Shown: positions 18,001 through 29,714 of the stretch, one piece after another
How positions within the stretch are numbered: the stretch's first letter is position 1
How the letters are laid out: each line of letters starts with the position of its first letter
Assembly (NCBI GenBank): GCA_022414725.1
Contig: CM039462.1
Location: forward strand, 179,387,154 to 179,451,153
DNA: 64,000 nucleotides
Reading direction: 5' to 3'
Source: Microglena sp. YARC
Lineage: Eukaryota; Chlorophyta; Chlorophyceae; Chlamydomonadales; Chlamydomonadaceae
Notes under the pieces: model-generated
What the model was told of the DNA's origin: nothing
Databases searched by the model: none
What the model saw: the letters and a program-made list of their open reading frames with translations, nothing else
Position numbers and translations under genes: made by a program

Positions 18001-21000
18001 CACCCACACCACCCACACCTAGGAAACAATAACACCCACACCACCCACACCTAGGAAACAATAACACCCACACCACCCACACCTAGGAAACAATAACACC
18101 CACACCACCCACACCTAGGAAACAATAACACCCACACCACCCACACCTAGGAAACAATAACACCCACACCACCCACACCTAGGAAACAATAACACCCACA
18201 CCACCCACACCTAGGAAACAATAACACCCACACCACCCACACCTAGGAAACAATAACACCCACACCACCCACACCTAGGAAACAATAACACCCACACCAC
18301 CCACACCTAGGAAACAATAACACCCACACCACCCACACCTAGGAAACAATAACACCCACACCACCCACACCTAGGAAACAATAACACCCACACCACCCAC
18401 ACCTAGGAAACAATAACACCCACACCACCCACACCTAGGAAACAATAACACCCACACCACCCACACCTAGGAAACAATAACACCCACACCACCCACACCT
18501 AGGAAACAATAACACCCACACCACCCACACCTAGGAAACAATAACACCCACACCACCCACACCTAGGAAACAATAACACCCACACCACCCACACCTAGGA
18601 AACAATAACACCCACACCACCCACACCTAGGAAACAATAACACCCACACCACCCACACCTAGGAAACAATAACACCCACACCACCCACACCTAGGAAACA
18701 ATAACACCCACACCACCCACACCTAGGAAACAATAACACCCACACCACCCACACCTAGGAAACAATAACACCCACACCACCCACACCTAGGAAACAATAA
18801 CACCCACACCACCCACACCTAGGAAACAATAACACCCACACCACCCACACCTAGGAAACAATAACACCCACACCACCCACACCTAGGAAACAATAACACC
18901 CACACCACCCACACCTAGGAAACAATAACACCCACACCACCCACACCTAGGAAACAATAACACCCACACCACCCACACCTAGGAAACAATAACACCCACA
19001 CCACCCACACCTAGGAAACAATAACACCCACACCACCCACACCTAGGAAACAATAACACCCACACCACCCACACCTAGGAAACAATAACACCCACACCAC
19101 CCACACCTAGGAAACAATAACACCCACACCACCCACACCTAGGAAACAATAACACCCACACCACCCACACCTAGGAAACAATAACACCCACACCACCCAC
19201 ACCTAGGAAACAATAACACCCACACCACCCACACCTAGGAAACAATAACACCCACACCACCCACACCTAGGAAACAATAACACCCACACCACCCACACCT
19301 AGGAAACAATAACACCCACACCACCCACACCTAGGAAACAATAACACCCACACCACCCACACCTAGGAAACAATAACACCCACACCACCCACACCTAGGA
19401 AACAATAACACCCACACCACCCACACCTAGGAAACAATAACACCCACACCACCCACACCTAGGAAACAATAACACCCACACCACCCACACCTAGGAAACA
19501 ATAACACCCACACCACCCACACCTAGGAAACAATAACACCCACACCACCCACACCTAGGAAACAATAACACCCACACCACCCACACCTAGGAAACAATAA
19601 CACCCACACCACCCACACCTAGGAAACAATAACACCCACACCACCCACACCTAGGAAACAATAACACCCACACCACCCACACCTAGGAAACAATAACACC
19701 CACACCACCCACACCTAGGAAACAATAACACCCACACCACCCACACCTAGGAAACAATAACACCCACACCACCCACACCTAGGAAACAATAACACCCACA
19801 CCACCCACACCTAGGAAACAATAACACCCACACCACCCACACCTAGGAAACAATAACACCCACACCACCCACACCTAGGAAACAATAACACCCACACCAC
19901 CCACACCTAGGAAACAATAACACCCACACCACCCACACCTAGGAAACAATAACACCCACACCACCCACACCTAGGAAACAATAACACCCACACCACCCAC
20001 ACCTAGGAAACAATAACACCCACACCACCCACACCTAGGAAACAATAACACCCACACACACCACCCACACCTAGGAAACAATAACACCCACACCACCCAC
20101 ACCTAGGAAACAATAACACCCACACCACCCACACCTAGGAAACAATAACACCCACACCACCCACACCTAGGAAACAATAACACCCACACCACCCACACCT
20201 AGGAAACAATAACACCCACACCACCCACACCTAGGAAACAATAACACCCACACCACCCACACCTAGGAAACAATAACACCCACACCACCCACACCTAGGA
20301 AACAATAACACCCACACCACCCACACCTAGGAAACAATAACACCCACACCACCCACACCTAGGAAACAATAACACCCACACCACCCACACCTAGGAAACA
20401 ATAACACCCACACCACCCACACCTAGGAAACAATAACACCCACACCACCCACACCTAGGAAACAATAACAACACACCACCCACACCTAGGAAACAATAAC
20501 ACCCACACCACCCACACCTAGGAAACAATAACACCCACACCACCCACACCTAGGAAACAATAACACCCACACCACCCACACCTAGGAAACAATAACACCC
20601 ACACCACCCACACCTAGGAAACAATAACACCCACACCACCCACACCTAGGAAACAATAACACCCACACCACCCACACCTAGGAAACAATAACACCCACAC
20701 CACCCACACCTAGGAAACAATAACACCCACACCACCCACACCTAGGAAACAATAACACCCACACCACCCACACCTAGGAAACAATAACACCCACACCACC
20801 CACACCTAGGAAACAATAACACCCACACCACCCACACCTAGGAAACAATAACACCCACACCACCCACACCTAGGAAACAATAACACCCACACCACCCACA
20901 CCTAGGAAACAATAACACCCACACCACCCACACCTAGGAAACAATAACACCCACACCACCCACACCTAGGAAACAATAACACCCACACCACCCACACCTA

Positions 21001-21922
21001 GGAAACAATAACACCCACACCACCCACACCTAGGAAACAATAACACCCACACCACCCACACCTAGGAAACAATAACACCCACACCACCCACACCTAGGAA
21101 ACAATAACACCCACACCACCCACACCTAGGAAACAATAACACCCACACCACCCACACCTAGGAAACAATAACACCCACACCACCCACACCTAGGAAACAA
21201 TAACACCCACACCACCCACACCTAGGAAACAATAACACCCACACCACCCACACCTAGGAAACAATAACACCCACACCACCCACACCTAGGAAACAATAAC
21301 ACCCACACCACCCACACCTAGGAAACAATAACACCCACACCACCCACACCTAGGAAACAATAACACCCACACCACCCACACCTAGGAAACAATAACACCC
21401 ACACCACCCACACCTAGGAAACAATAACACCCACACCACCCACACCTAGGAAACAATAACACCCACACCACCCACACCTAGGAAACAATAACACCCACAC
21501 CACCCACACCTAGGAAACAATAACACCCACACCACCCACACCTAGGAAACAATAACACCCACACCACCCACACCTAGGAAACAATAACACCCACACCACC
21601 CACACCTAGGAAACAATAACACCCACACCACCCACACCTAGGAAACAATAACACCCACACCACCCACACCTAGGAAACAATAACACCCACACCACCCACA
21701 CCTAGGAAACAATAACACCCACACCACCCACACCTAGGAAACAATAACACCCACACCACCCACACCTAGGAAACAATAACACCCACACCACCCACACCTA
21801 GGAAACAATAACACCCACACCACCCACACCTAGGAAACAATAACACCCACACCACCCACACCTAGGAAACAATAACACCCACACCACCCACACCTAGGAA
21901 ACAATAACACCCACACCACCCA
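1..21922. repeat. 22-kb tandem satellite, 32-bp unit, about 685 copies
   Basis: A head-to-tail array of a 32-bp unit (bases 1-32 are one unit) fills the first third of the window. The plus-strand unit has 14 A, 14 C, 2 T and 2 G, so one strand is almost free of G. Each unit carries one CCTAGG palindrome, and the complement has GTGGGTGGTGTGGGTG, a G-rich motif. I see only six irregular units: small CA-type insertions near 2897, 12884, 16214 and 20056, an extra C near 5649, and a shortened unit near 20470. No other base differences were noticed. TAA and TAG plus a length not divisible by three close all frames. The array stops abruptly inside a unit at 21922 with no degenerate border. It may be a centromeric, subtelomeric or other heterochromatic satellite; the left end is not in the window. 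Confidence 0.98.
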
Positions 21923-22754
21923 AATCAGTAAATCGGACACTCTCGCAGCAGTGGCAGGGGGTTTGAAACTCCGTTTGGAAATTCGTCGCAGGCGCTGATA
22001 ACCGAGGGGGGAGATATTCGCAACTTCGAAACTTGAAACCCATATACAATTGTACAGTAGGAGGAGACATCGACTTTAGTTGTGTAATCTGCTTCTGTGT
22101 ATGATTTAATATGATATTACTCACGAGCAGTGATTTTTAATGGATCAAGGCTTGGATTAAGGCCTGAACTTTAATAATACCTTGGTCGATGCCCAGGTTT
22201 GCCCAGGATTGCCCAGGTTTGAGGAGATGGAAACATGAATAATCGGTCTGCACGGTTCCCCTTACATTCTGGCTTTACCAATAAATTCATGTATCGTTCA
22301 CATATAGAGTTCACTGCGCCTCTCCCATTGCTTCGGGTCAAAGCTTTTGTAAGGACGAATAATAACAGTATCACTCCCCCCCCTGCCCCCCCTTGGTCTC
22401 AGAGAGAAACCTGGAGGAAGAGATCTGGGTGCAAGAACTGGATTTCCATGAGGCTCCAGGCGAGGTATCATTGCATTCTGCATACGGTTGGACGCCAAAT
22501 CGCCTGCAGACATGACCTTGTCACTACCGCTATACCCTCGGTTCTCTTTGGCACGTAGCGGCTGGCACCCTAGCTTAGCATCTGTACTGCCTGTCTGTCT
22601 TGAACTGACGCTTTCATGCATGCATTATTCAGACGAGGACGCAAGACTGCCACTGTACTGCTTAAATGCAGTAGGGTGCAAACAACAACAAACAAGGAAG
22701 AGGGCACGAGTTTGAGTTCACAATTCATTTCAGCCCGTGGTTTGGGCCATACTG

Positions 22755-22759
22755 TTACA
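22755..22759 (-). terminator. Possible TGTAA polyadenylation signal
   Basis: The minus strand reads TGTAA about 220 nt downstream of the peroxiredoxin stop codon. TGTAA is the usual poly(A) signal in chlorophyte algae. A five-base match by itself is weak evidence, and the assignment depends on the organism being a green alga. Confidence 0.3.
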
Positions 22760-22851
22760 ATTTATATTCCAACTTCCAACCAGATGTAATTAGGCTAGTC
22801 CTCTGCCAAACGCCTTAAATGTTGACAGGCGGTTACGAGGCAAAAAAGCAA

Positions 22852-22900
22852 GAAAGGCTGCTACCTGACCTGGCATAGCTACCATGGCGGTTGACAATAC
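22852..22900 (-). mobile_element. SINE fragment (tRNA-derived family)
   Basis: The words GGCTGCTACCTGACCTGG and CTACCATGGCGGTTGACA match the middle of the SINE copies at 34399-34591 and 52451-52653, in the same orientation as those copies. The head and tail are missing, so this is a fossil fragment. It lies just beyond the peroxiredoxin stop codon and is probably part of that 3' untranslated region. Confidence 0.55.
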
Positions 22901-22979
22901 GAGACACAGATAATCACACATTCCCATCGTTCACAGTCTTCCACAGTCAAGGGGATCATACTAGTGAGGTTGCTTTTGC

Positions 22980-25900
22980 TTAAGCCAGGGTGTCGAAGTA
23001 CTCCTTGGAGCCAGTGGGGTCAGCCTTCATGGTCTTGGCTCCAGGGTTCCATCCAGCAGGGCAGACCTCACCATGCTCGTCAGTGAACTGCGAGGAAGGA
23101 ATGATGAACTTAAACAAGTGCATGGGATAAGTGGCCCACATTCGTGAGTACACTGCAACATTGCCTGCCTGATGTTACTAGCAGTATTTGGGAAGAGGTT
23201 TGTCATAGTGTCCCCAGCAGAGCCAATACCATTGTTTTGCCCCCTTTCAAAAGTTAGGGATGTCCCAGTTTGGGCCACCACGGGCTGAAAACTGAAGTAG
23301 TGGGGATGGTGTCATTTTGTGTATACATGTGCGAGTGATTGATAAGAGGGTGGTTTGTGCGAAGCAAGGTAAATTTATGCCTGCTTTCAAATGCCTTCTT
23401 CGACTGCTGCAATTGTTTACCCCAGTTGTACTAACTATTTCCTCACCCACCCACCACAACCATCACACGCAAGCTCACTGACACCACCCCTTCCCACAAG
23501 GTTAGCCAACACTAGTAAGTCACGTGACAGGGTAACAACAGTAGAAGCCGTATTGGCTCATGTATTTAGCCTGCTTCAGGTACAACCTAACACTTGTGAA
23601 ATTCAATGCACACCACATTTCACACATTATGTACACAAGCATCATAGCCATTCACCAGATGGATTGGATCTGGTTTTCGAGACACTTCGAAGTTCTTCGA
23701 TTGTACCTTGAATTTGAGAATTTGGCCCAAGAATTAAGTAAATTTGGACTGGGAATTGGGACGTCTGGTAATTGTCGGATTTTTGCCTGAAAAAGTGGAG
23801 GAAAAACTACCAACTGTCAGACCGAAATCCGAATCATCCCCTGAATTGCTATTAACATCTCTAATCACCTGGAAGGCCTGGACCAGGCGGAGGGTCTCGT
23901 CAACGCTGCGGCCAACAGGGAGATCGTTGACAGTGATCTGCCTCAAGATGCCAGTAGGGGAGATGATGAACAGTCCGCTGCACAAGAGGAGATCACAACA
24001 TATGGTTAGCATAACATAAATATAAGACTCAGGCTGGCAAGCTGGACAACTAACCATATAACATTCTGATGAATTCTTCCATGGCTCCCCCAAACAATGA
24101 TCTTTATTACAGAAGTAAGCTCACCATGTTACTGTGTATCAAATGCTTTTAGTGGCTCTCCAACACTGTGGCAAGTAATGGGGCTATAAGAACTGATGTA
24201 AATGGTTGAACACAGTAGAACCCACATTTCCAGGTCAGTTTAAGGGTGTTTACCATCAACATAATTATTGATTTCATGATTACACAGTCATACCTTCTGT
24301 GGTTATCTTATTATTATTACTATTACTATTATACTTCTCCTTATTATTACTACCCCTTCCCTTTCATGCGACTCCGTGAGACAAAGCTGTGCTTCTGCAG
24401 GATGCAAGGTTGCCACTGTGAAAACACATATGCCACGCACCAATAATATGTAGCTCAGAAAATCCACACACTGCATCTGTGTGCATGCAGGGCCCCATTT
24501 CCTAAATTTGATCAGCAAATTCAGCTGACACTGCAATTTTTTGAATTCAAATCACTTTTTCTGCACATTTGTTTATATTTCAGGCGTGTGTCTTCAGCAA
24601 GTATGAGTGCAGCAGTTCTTGACTGTGGCTGTATGTTTCCTTAATTCATAAGTCCACAATTTTTTCACAAGAAATGCCCTAGTCGTGCCTGTCACCACAA
24701 GCTCATGGCCTAGAGCCCAAAGTGTATCTCGAGAACAAAATAAAACCCGAGTCTAGTGGATAAAACATGGGCTGAAAGGAATGCAAATTTGACCTAGAAA
24801 AGCTATGTAAATGTCTTCCATCATTTACACCTAACTCTGGTTTTTAAAACTGGGTGGGTAATGGCGGGAGAAGACGGTATTGTTGTGACAAAGTGCTTGA
24901 GAAGCTCATCGCCTTATGCAGAAAGACTACTTCCTAGAGCAGGCGGTTATGTGTAGGGAACGGCATTGTGATATCATATGATAATATGTAATCATATGAT
25001 ATCAGAAAACGTCAGCAGTCTGTCTAGGCTAAAGTTAAATACAATTCAAATACAATTTCATATGGTTCAATGTGTATGATATCATATGGTATCATACTCA
25101 CCTTTGGCCAACATCAAATGATATGCCGATCCCAAGTCATGTGAATATCAGACTACACCTATCTTGACGCACATCAATTTTAAATGCAAGTGGAGCACAT
25201 GCATCTTAGACAATTTCAAACACTGCGTCCATGGCATGCATCAGAAGCATCCCATGTGAAATCATGCAACTGACCAGGAGGGGTTCAGGTTGAATTAGCA
25301 ATAGGCTAGGGGCCACCTGAACTTGAGATGTACACAAGTCATTGCCACACAAACTTGAATTATTTGCTCGCATGTCGCGTAGGCAGACTTGATTAGATAA
25401 GTTTCAAAATAACTTACCGGAAAGCAATGCCAGCTCCCTCAACCAGGACACCGTAGTCCTCAGACACCTTCTTGGTGATGTCGGCAAGCAGGGGGTAAGA
25501 GCATCCTCCTAGGCCTCCCTTGTTACGGGGGGTGTTGATCCAAGCCAGATGGCTGAACTCGCTATCAACGCTAACACCAACAACCTGGAGTGGCAAGGAA
25601 AGAGTACAAAGGTCAAATCACATAACTACTTTTGACTTCCTTAAACACAGCCAAGTAGAAGTAGCTATTCTGAGGAGAATTCGAGGGGATTGAAGTTAGA
25701 AGGACAACTGACTCCAAATACAGCAGTATATTATGTGGATAAGCTCTTATTCGCTTTGTGTGGCTCAGTTGTAGTCACTAATGTAAGGGGCAGTGGCAGT
25801 ATTTGGCATCTGATTATCCAGAATATGAGTCAGAATCTAGGATGATCACCAAAGGACTCTTTTCATGCAAGTGGCATGGGGAACAGCGGGATCAGATCGC

Positions 25901-26598
25901 TTCCGACACACATGCATGCTTCCAACACATATACATCTGATCCGACACACATGCGTCTGATCGTGAGTTATAACCTGGAACTGATTCAGATCCAGTAGAG
26001 GGTGCAATCTAAACAAGACCAAGTCACAATTTGCTAGTGGTAGGTTCCCTCCCAGTTCACATTATGCTCGACGTTCTGGCGGAAGCGGCGAAACGCGGGC
26101 CTGCTCACCTCAGCGTTAATCTTCTTGAATTCGTCGAGGCGATCTGTGCAGCAGAGTAACACAATTATGTTAGCTCTGATCCCATGGCATGGCAACTACG
26201 CGTCAAAAAAATGATTTGACAAGCTTCTTACCGCTGAAGGCAGTGATCTCGGTGGGGCAGACGAAGGTGAAGTCCAGGGGGTAGAAGAAAACCACTAGGT
26301 ACTACGAGGAAAAGGAAGGATGAGGGGAAAGTATCGTAAACTGAACATCGTGTGGTCGATGGCCAACTTTCGATGCCTGTCCTGTCCCATTCACTCGCAT
26401 CAACTCCTCACCTTTCCCTTGTAGTCTTCACTTGAGATCTGCTTGAACTGGCCGTCGACAACGGCAGTTCCCTGCAAACATGACCAGCATCAAGATCTGA
26501 GCGTCCAGTAAGAAAACGTTGGCGAGATCAAGAATCGAAGCTAGGATTTTAAACAATACCTTGAAGGTAGGAGCGGGCTTTCCAACTTGAGCGACCAT
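22980..26598 (-). CDS. Typical 2-Cys peroxiredoxin, seven exons, 195 residues
   Basis: A thiol peroxidase that reduces hydrogen and alkyl peroxides using thioredoxin. Exons in transcription order: 26560-26598, 26412-26471, 26232-26301, 26109-26143, 25418-25584, 23869-23977, 22980-23087; all introns are GT-AG. They join to 588 nt in one frame ending in TAA. Visible motifs are the peroxidatic site [13 protein letters not shown] (Thr45, Cys48), conserved Arg124 in GIAFRGLF, and the resolving site EVCPAGW (Cys169). GGLG (91-94) and YF (190-191) are present, the pair known to make eukaryotic 2-Cys enzymes prone to overoxidation. An extra Cys96 follows GGLG. The length fits the family. The protein starts [12 protein letters not shown] with no extension, so I infer a cytosolic rather than plastid form. 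Intron 5 carries a MITE; otherwise the introns are ordinary. It is divergently oriented to the Yippee gene. Confidence 0.97.
24306..24356. repeat. ATT/ACT microsatellite in peroxiredoxin intron 5
   Basis: An imperfect trinucleotide tract of TTATTATTACTATTAC type lies in the largest intron of the peroxiredoxin gene, well away from its splice sites. Confidence 0.8.
24956..25133 (+). mobile_element. TA-flanked palindromic MITE, copy 1
   Basis: The 178-bp element starts GGGAACGGCA and ends TGCCGATCCC, which are inverted repeats of each other. Inside are stacked GATATCATATGAT palindromes and the family words CTAGGCTAAAGTTA and GAGTATGATA (complement). The left flank is TA; the right flank, AA, is eroded. 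It lies within intron 5 of the peroxiredoxin gene. Copies 2-4 are at 53695, 59357 and 63570. No transposase is encoded, so it is a non-autonomous element; the TA flanks suggest a Tc1/mariner-type source. Confidence 0.85.
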
Positions 26599-27635
26599 GA
26601 TGACTTTTGATGAAGAATATACTGGAGTGGAACAACTTGATCGAGGCGATCAGGGGCGCTGATGAACAAATAGCGGGTTAGTTGTAGTCGGTTGTCGGTT
26701 ATTTTACGGGAGTCGGTTGACGAAGGCGGATCTCGTAAGTTCTCGCGTGTTCTTCTCGACCCGCCCCCCACGTGGGTTATCGTGGGCCGACGTGGGCCCT
26801 ATACGGCCCCACACCCACTATGTTCATCGCTATCGCCAGCTTCCAAAGGAGCCCTTCCTCCTCCACTTGCAACGTTGCAAGGACCCCAGGAACACATTCC
26901 GCCAGACTCGGGTTCTTGACACACATACCGACGAGTGTTCATCATTACATTGTCAACGGCAGGCCTAATAGGTTCATTCAAGAGGTCCTGGCAGCAGAAA
27001 GCAAGGCCGTCTATGATTTACAGGTAGCTGATTCCCGGGGTGCTCATTCGCTCAATTGCGAATTTCCAGCAAACATACAAATGAAAAATATGTTTTCAGT
27101 GTGTTCAACACCTTATCACTCAGTGTGTGTGAAAGTAACAGTCCAGGGGTAGCCAAATGAGCTGCATGAAAGTGGCAGATTGCCCGTTATGCCGCATGGC
27201 AGAAATATGGTGTTAAGGAACTTGCATTATCTCGTGAGATCTAGTGGTAAGTGGCGAGTGGCGAGCAATGAGTGAGGTAGTGCTCGATGAAAGCAAATTT
27301 ATTTAAATAGAGAAATGGGATGTATTTGTGACTTAAGGGGCATACAACGGTTTGTTTAGGAACACTCTCTGGAAGGGATAGAGGGATAGTGTACTAGTTC
27401 ATTTGCAACCTATTGTGTAATGGTGAAGACAATTGTCTGAAGCCCACCTGGTGGGCAGTGGGATTTATATTGTGATACCATATGAACAGTACAGCATGTA
27501 CCGTAATCATGGAATGAATTAGCATGGCATGACATAACCAGTAATTGGTCAAGCATCCGCACCCGTGTGTACGTGTATGTTGTAGTCCAGGGGTAGGCCA
27601 GACAGGCTATACGTGAAAACCTCTCGCGGCAGTAC
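26599..27635. other. Divergent upstream region of peroxiredoxin
   Basis: This should hold the peroxiredoxin promoter and 5' untranslated region. I see no TATA box and no recognisable gene. It contains two partial copies of a dispersed repeat marked by AGTCCAGGGGTAGGCC-like words (27135-27165 and 27581-27612). The second abuts the hAT-like element at 27636. Confidence 0.5.
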
Positions 27636-27965
27636 CAGGGTTGTTTAGGCGGACCCCCAGCTCTGCGTCCTGAGACGCAACCGATTTCACAAGCCTGCCC
27701 ATGGGGTGGTCCCGACCCGTGACGGAACCATACCCTGTGTCCTGTACGCAACCAACCCACCGAAGCTGCGTCCGCGATGGTTACATTTGATTTAAACAAA
27801 GCTATTACCAGGAGGACAAGAGTAGAAAACAAGATTGGAGATGCCTTGCCGGTTTTCCTTGGATGTGGTAGCCGTTTCTCAGGCTCCCTCTCCGGAATCG
27901 AACCCTAATCCTCCGTTATCACGTTGCGTCCCGCAACAGAGGACGCAGCGTCCTGAAAAACCCTG
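27636..27965. mobile_element. hAT-like non-autonomous element carrying an 18S rRNA fragment
   Basis: The 330-bp element begins CAGGGTTGTTTAGG and ends with CCCTG preceded by a run of A, giving an inverted CAGGGTT terminus at each end. It is flanked on both sides by the identical 8-mer GGCAGTAC (27628-27635 and 27966-27973). CAGGG termini and 8-bp target duplications are hallmarks of the hAT superfamily. The subterminal zones are rich in GCGTCC/GGACGC words that can pair. There is no transposase. The interior contains 62 nt of 18S rRNA (see 27855-27916). Related termini occur at 54879-55010 and 55598-56013. Confidence 0.87.
27855..27916 (-). pseudogene. Fragment of nuclear 18S rRNA inside a transposon
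   Basis: The minus strand reads through the highly conserved small-subunit rRNA block containing GGATTAGGGTTCGATTCC, GGAGAGGGAGCCTGAG and CGGCTACCACATCCAAGGAA, in the right order and spacing. Similarity stops sharply on both sides: the expected continuation after CCAAGGAA (GGCAGCAGG) is absent. It cannot make functional rRNA. The call rests on my memory of the universally conserved 18S sequence; an alignment would give exact edges. Confidence 0.93.
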
Positions 27966-27973
27966 GGCAGTAC

Positions 27974-29714
27974 CTCAGCGTCTCTTTAGACCCTACCCCT
28001 TGATCACTTGATCGCCATGCCACTACAGTTTTTGTATACCGGTACTGCGATATTTCGCAAGTTGCGACAAAATCCATAGTTTGGGGAATCGGCCCTGTGG
28101 GCTGGATTTGGCCTGAAGCTGATCTGACCTGGCTTTGCATGGCCAGTGGCAGTTGACCGACATGAGACACCATTGTGACCGCCTGTGTGCAGTCTAAACC
28201 TTAACCAATTTCTCAGCAGATAAAGTATACGGATTAAAGCTTGCAGACCGAGTGCCCGACAGGCGACACCATTTGAATTTTTATTTTTTTATTTTTGAAC
28301 TTGAATTCCAAGGAATTTTTAAATCCTCTGATTTTTGGGCTGGATTCCGAGCAAACGGCTCCAGATTTTGAAATCCAGTGATTTTTTGCCTGGATTCTGG
28401 GCGATCGGCTCCAGAACCTATATTGCGATTGAAGGGGGGGCGGGGGATTACCTTTTGAAATAACTGTGCCACTACTTGATCTTTACCGACTGTTCTTGAA
28501 CAGGATCTGTCCTTCAGTTGGTACACTCTTCTGTTTAAATCCAAAACTTGATCTGACTTGATCCCACGTCTCTGACCAGAACCTCGCGCCGACCTGGACA
28601 AGTTCTCAGCGAAAAAACGCTTTAGCAGCCACGGGCAGGGCAGGGGTCGAATAGTTAAAAAAACTTCTGCAGACTGCGAGAAAGGGCGAGGAGCAGGTCC
28701 CTAGGGACGTCCCTGGCGAGGAGGGAGGCTGAGAGTTTCGAAAGTAGTGGATTAAGTAGCTACTCGTAGCGGAATAAGCTACAAAACATTCGACAACTGT
28801 TGCGGAGGATCTTGACCGCTGTGATGCTGATAACTCTAGTCAAGCGCACTACAATTATGAGCCAAATGTTTGGGTGCGGAGGTGGTCGGAATCGTTCAAA
28901 CAGCTACTGAGAGACGGACGCGGACGGAGGAGACAGAGGGACTGAGAGGCACGGGTGGAACTTGCCTTGCCTCGCACCCTCACCTGGAGTGGGGGGGTTC
29001 CAGAGGGGGCTAAAAGTTGAAGCTAAAGCGAAGCGGGCTAAAGCGAAAAAGTATCAGTTGAGTGGTCCCGGAGCGGCCCCTGGGAGCGGCCCGCACATGC
29101 TACATTGAATCTGTCCTAGAAACGGAAGAAACCATCCTACTCGGACCTCGTTATTAGTCGGGGGGAAGTCGAGGCGATGTCCGTCCTTGTCACTGAACCG
29201 AGGCAACGTCCACCATTCACAGCATAGACGTCCCCTACTGCAATTCACGCTTTGTATCGCCGTCGTCGATAGGTCTACGCTCCTCTACACGTCTTGCCTG
29301 CCAGAACTGAGCAAGGCAAGGTGCTCCGTGGTCATATATTCCAGCTCGACCTTGCCAGAACCGCATCTCGCACAGTCTCTCTTAATCTCTTTCGCCGAGC
29401 GTAGCACCGTTAGCACCAATCCAATTCGCGCATCCTCGACCCCTAGGCAATTATCAAGCCCTAATTAACGCACACTCTGGATCACCTGGACACTCTTACA
29501 CTCTCTCACCACCTGAGAGCTCTCTACCTCTACACGCTCTTTCAGCCCCTCCAAGTGGCACGCGTCTATCGACATTCCCCCATGCAAGCAACGAGCTCTA
29601 GCACCAGCACCGATATTTCGAGCGGGCCACTGCCCAGAACTAGATACTAACCTAGGTCTCACAGACCGCCTCCCTGTTTCCTCACGTCTGTGCCTACGTT
29701 CTGCTCAGTACCTC
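27974..29714. other. Intergenic and probable 5' region of the Yippee gene
   Basis: No gene is recognised. A roughly 60-bp block with GGCTGGATTC and CGGCTCCAG is repeated imperfectly at 28336-28414. The part from about 29050 to 29714 is probably the promoter and 5' untranslated region of the Yippee gene, because the best start codon is at 29715. Small open frames here (for example 29187-29468 plus) show no domain. Confidence 0.5.

Larger units (their letters stand above)
21923..22979. other. Non-coding flank between satellite and peroxiredoxin gene
   Basis: No gene is recognised. The stretch holds a triple GCCCAGG(T/A)TT motif near 22189-22221 and a C-rich run near 22375-22392. Short open frames on both strands here have no recognisable domain. 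The part next to 22980 should be the 3' untranslated region of the minus-strand peroxiredoxin gene. Confidence 0.6.

Noticed and set aside
1..21922. CRISPR-like array
   Set aside because: Repeats are directly adjacent with no unique spacers, and the surroundings are eukaryotic.
27855..27916. Real 18S rRNA gene
   Set aside because: Only 62 nt match, and both sides diverge sharply inside a transposon with a target duplication.
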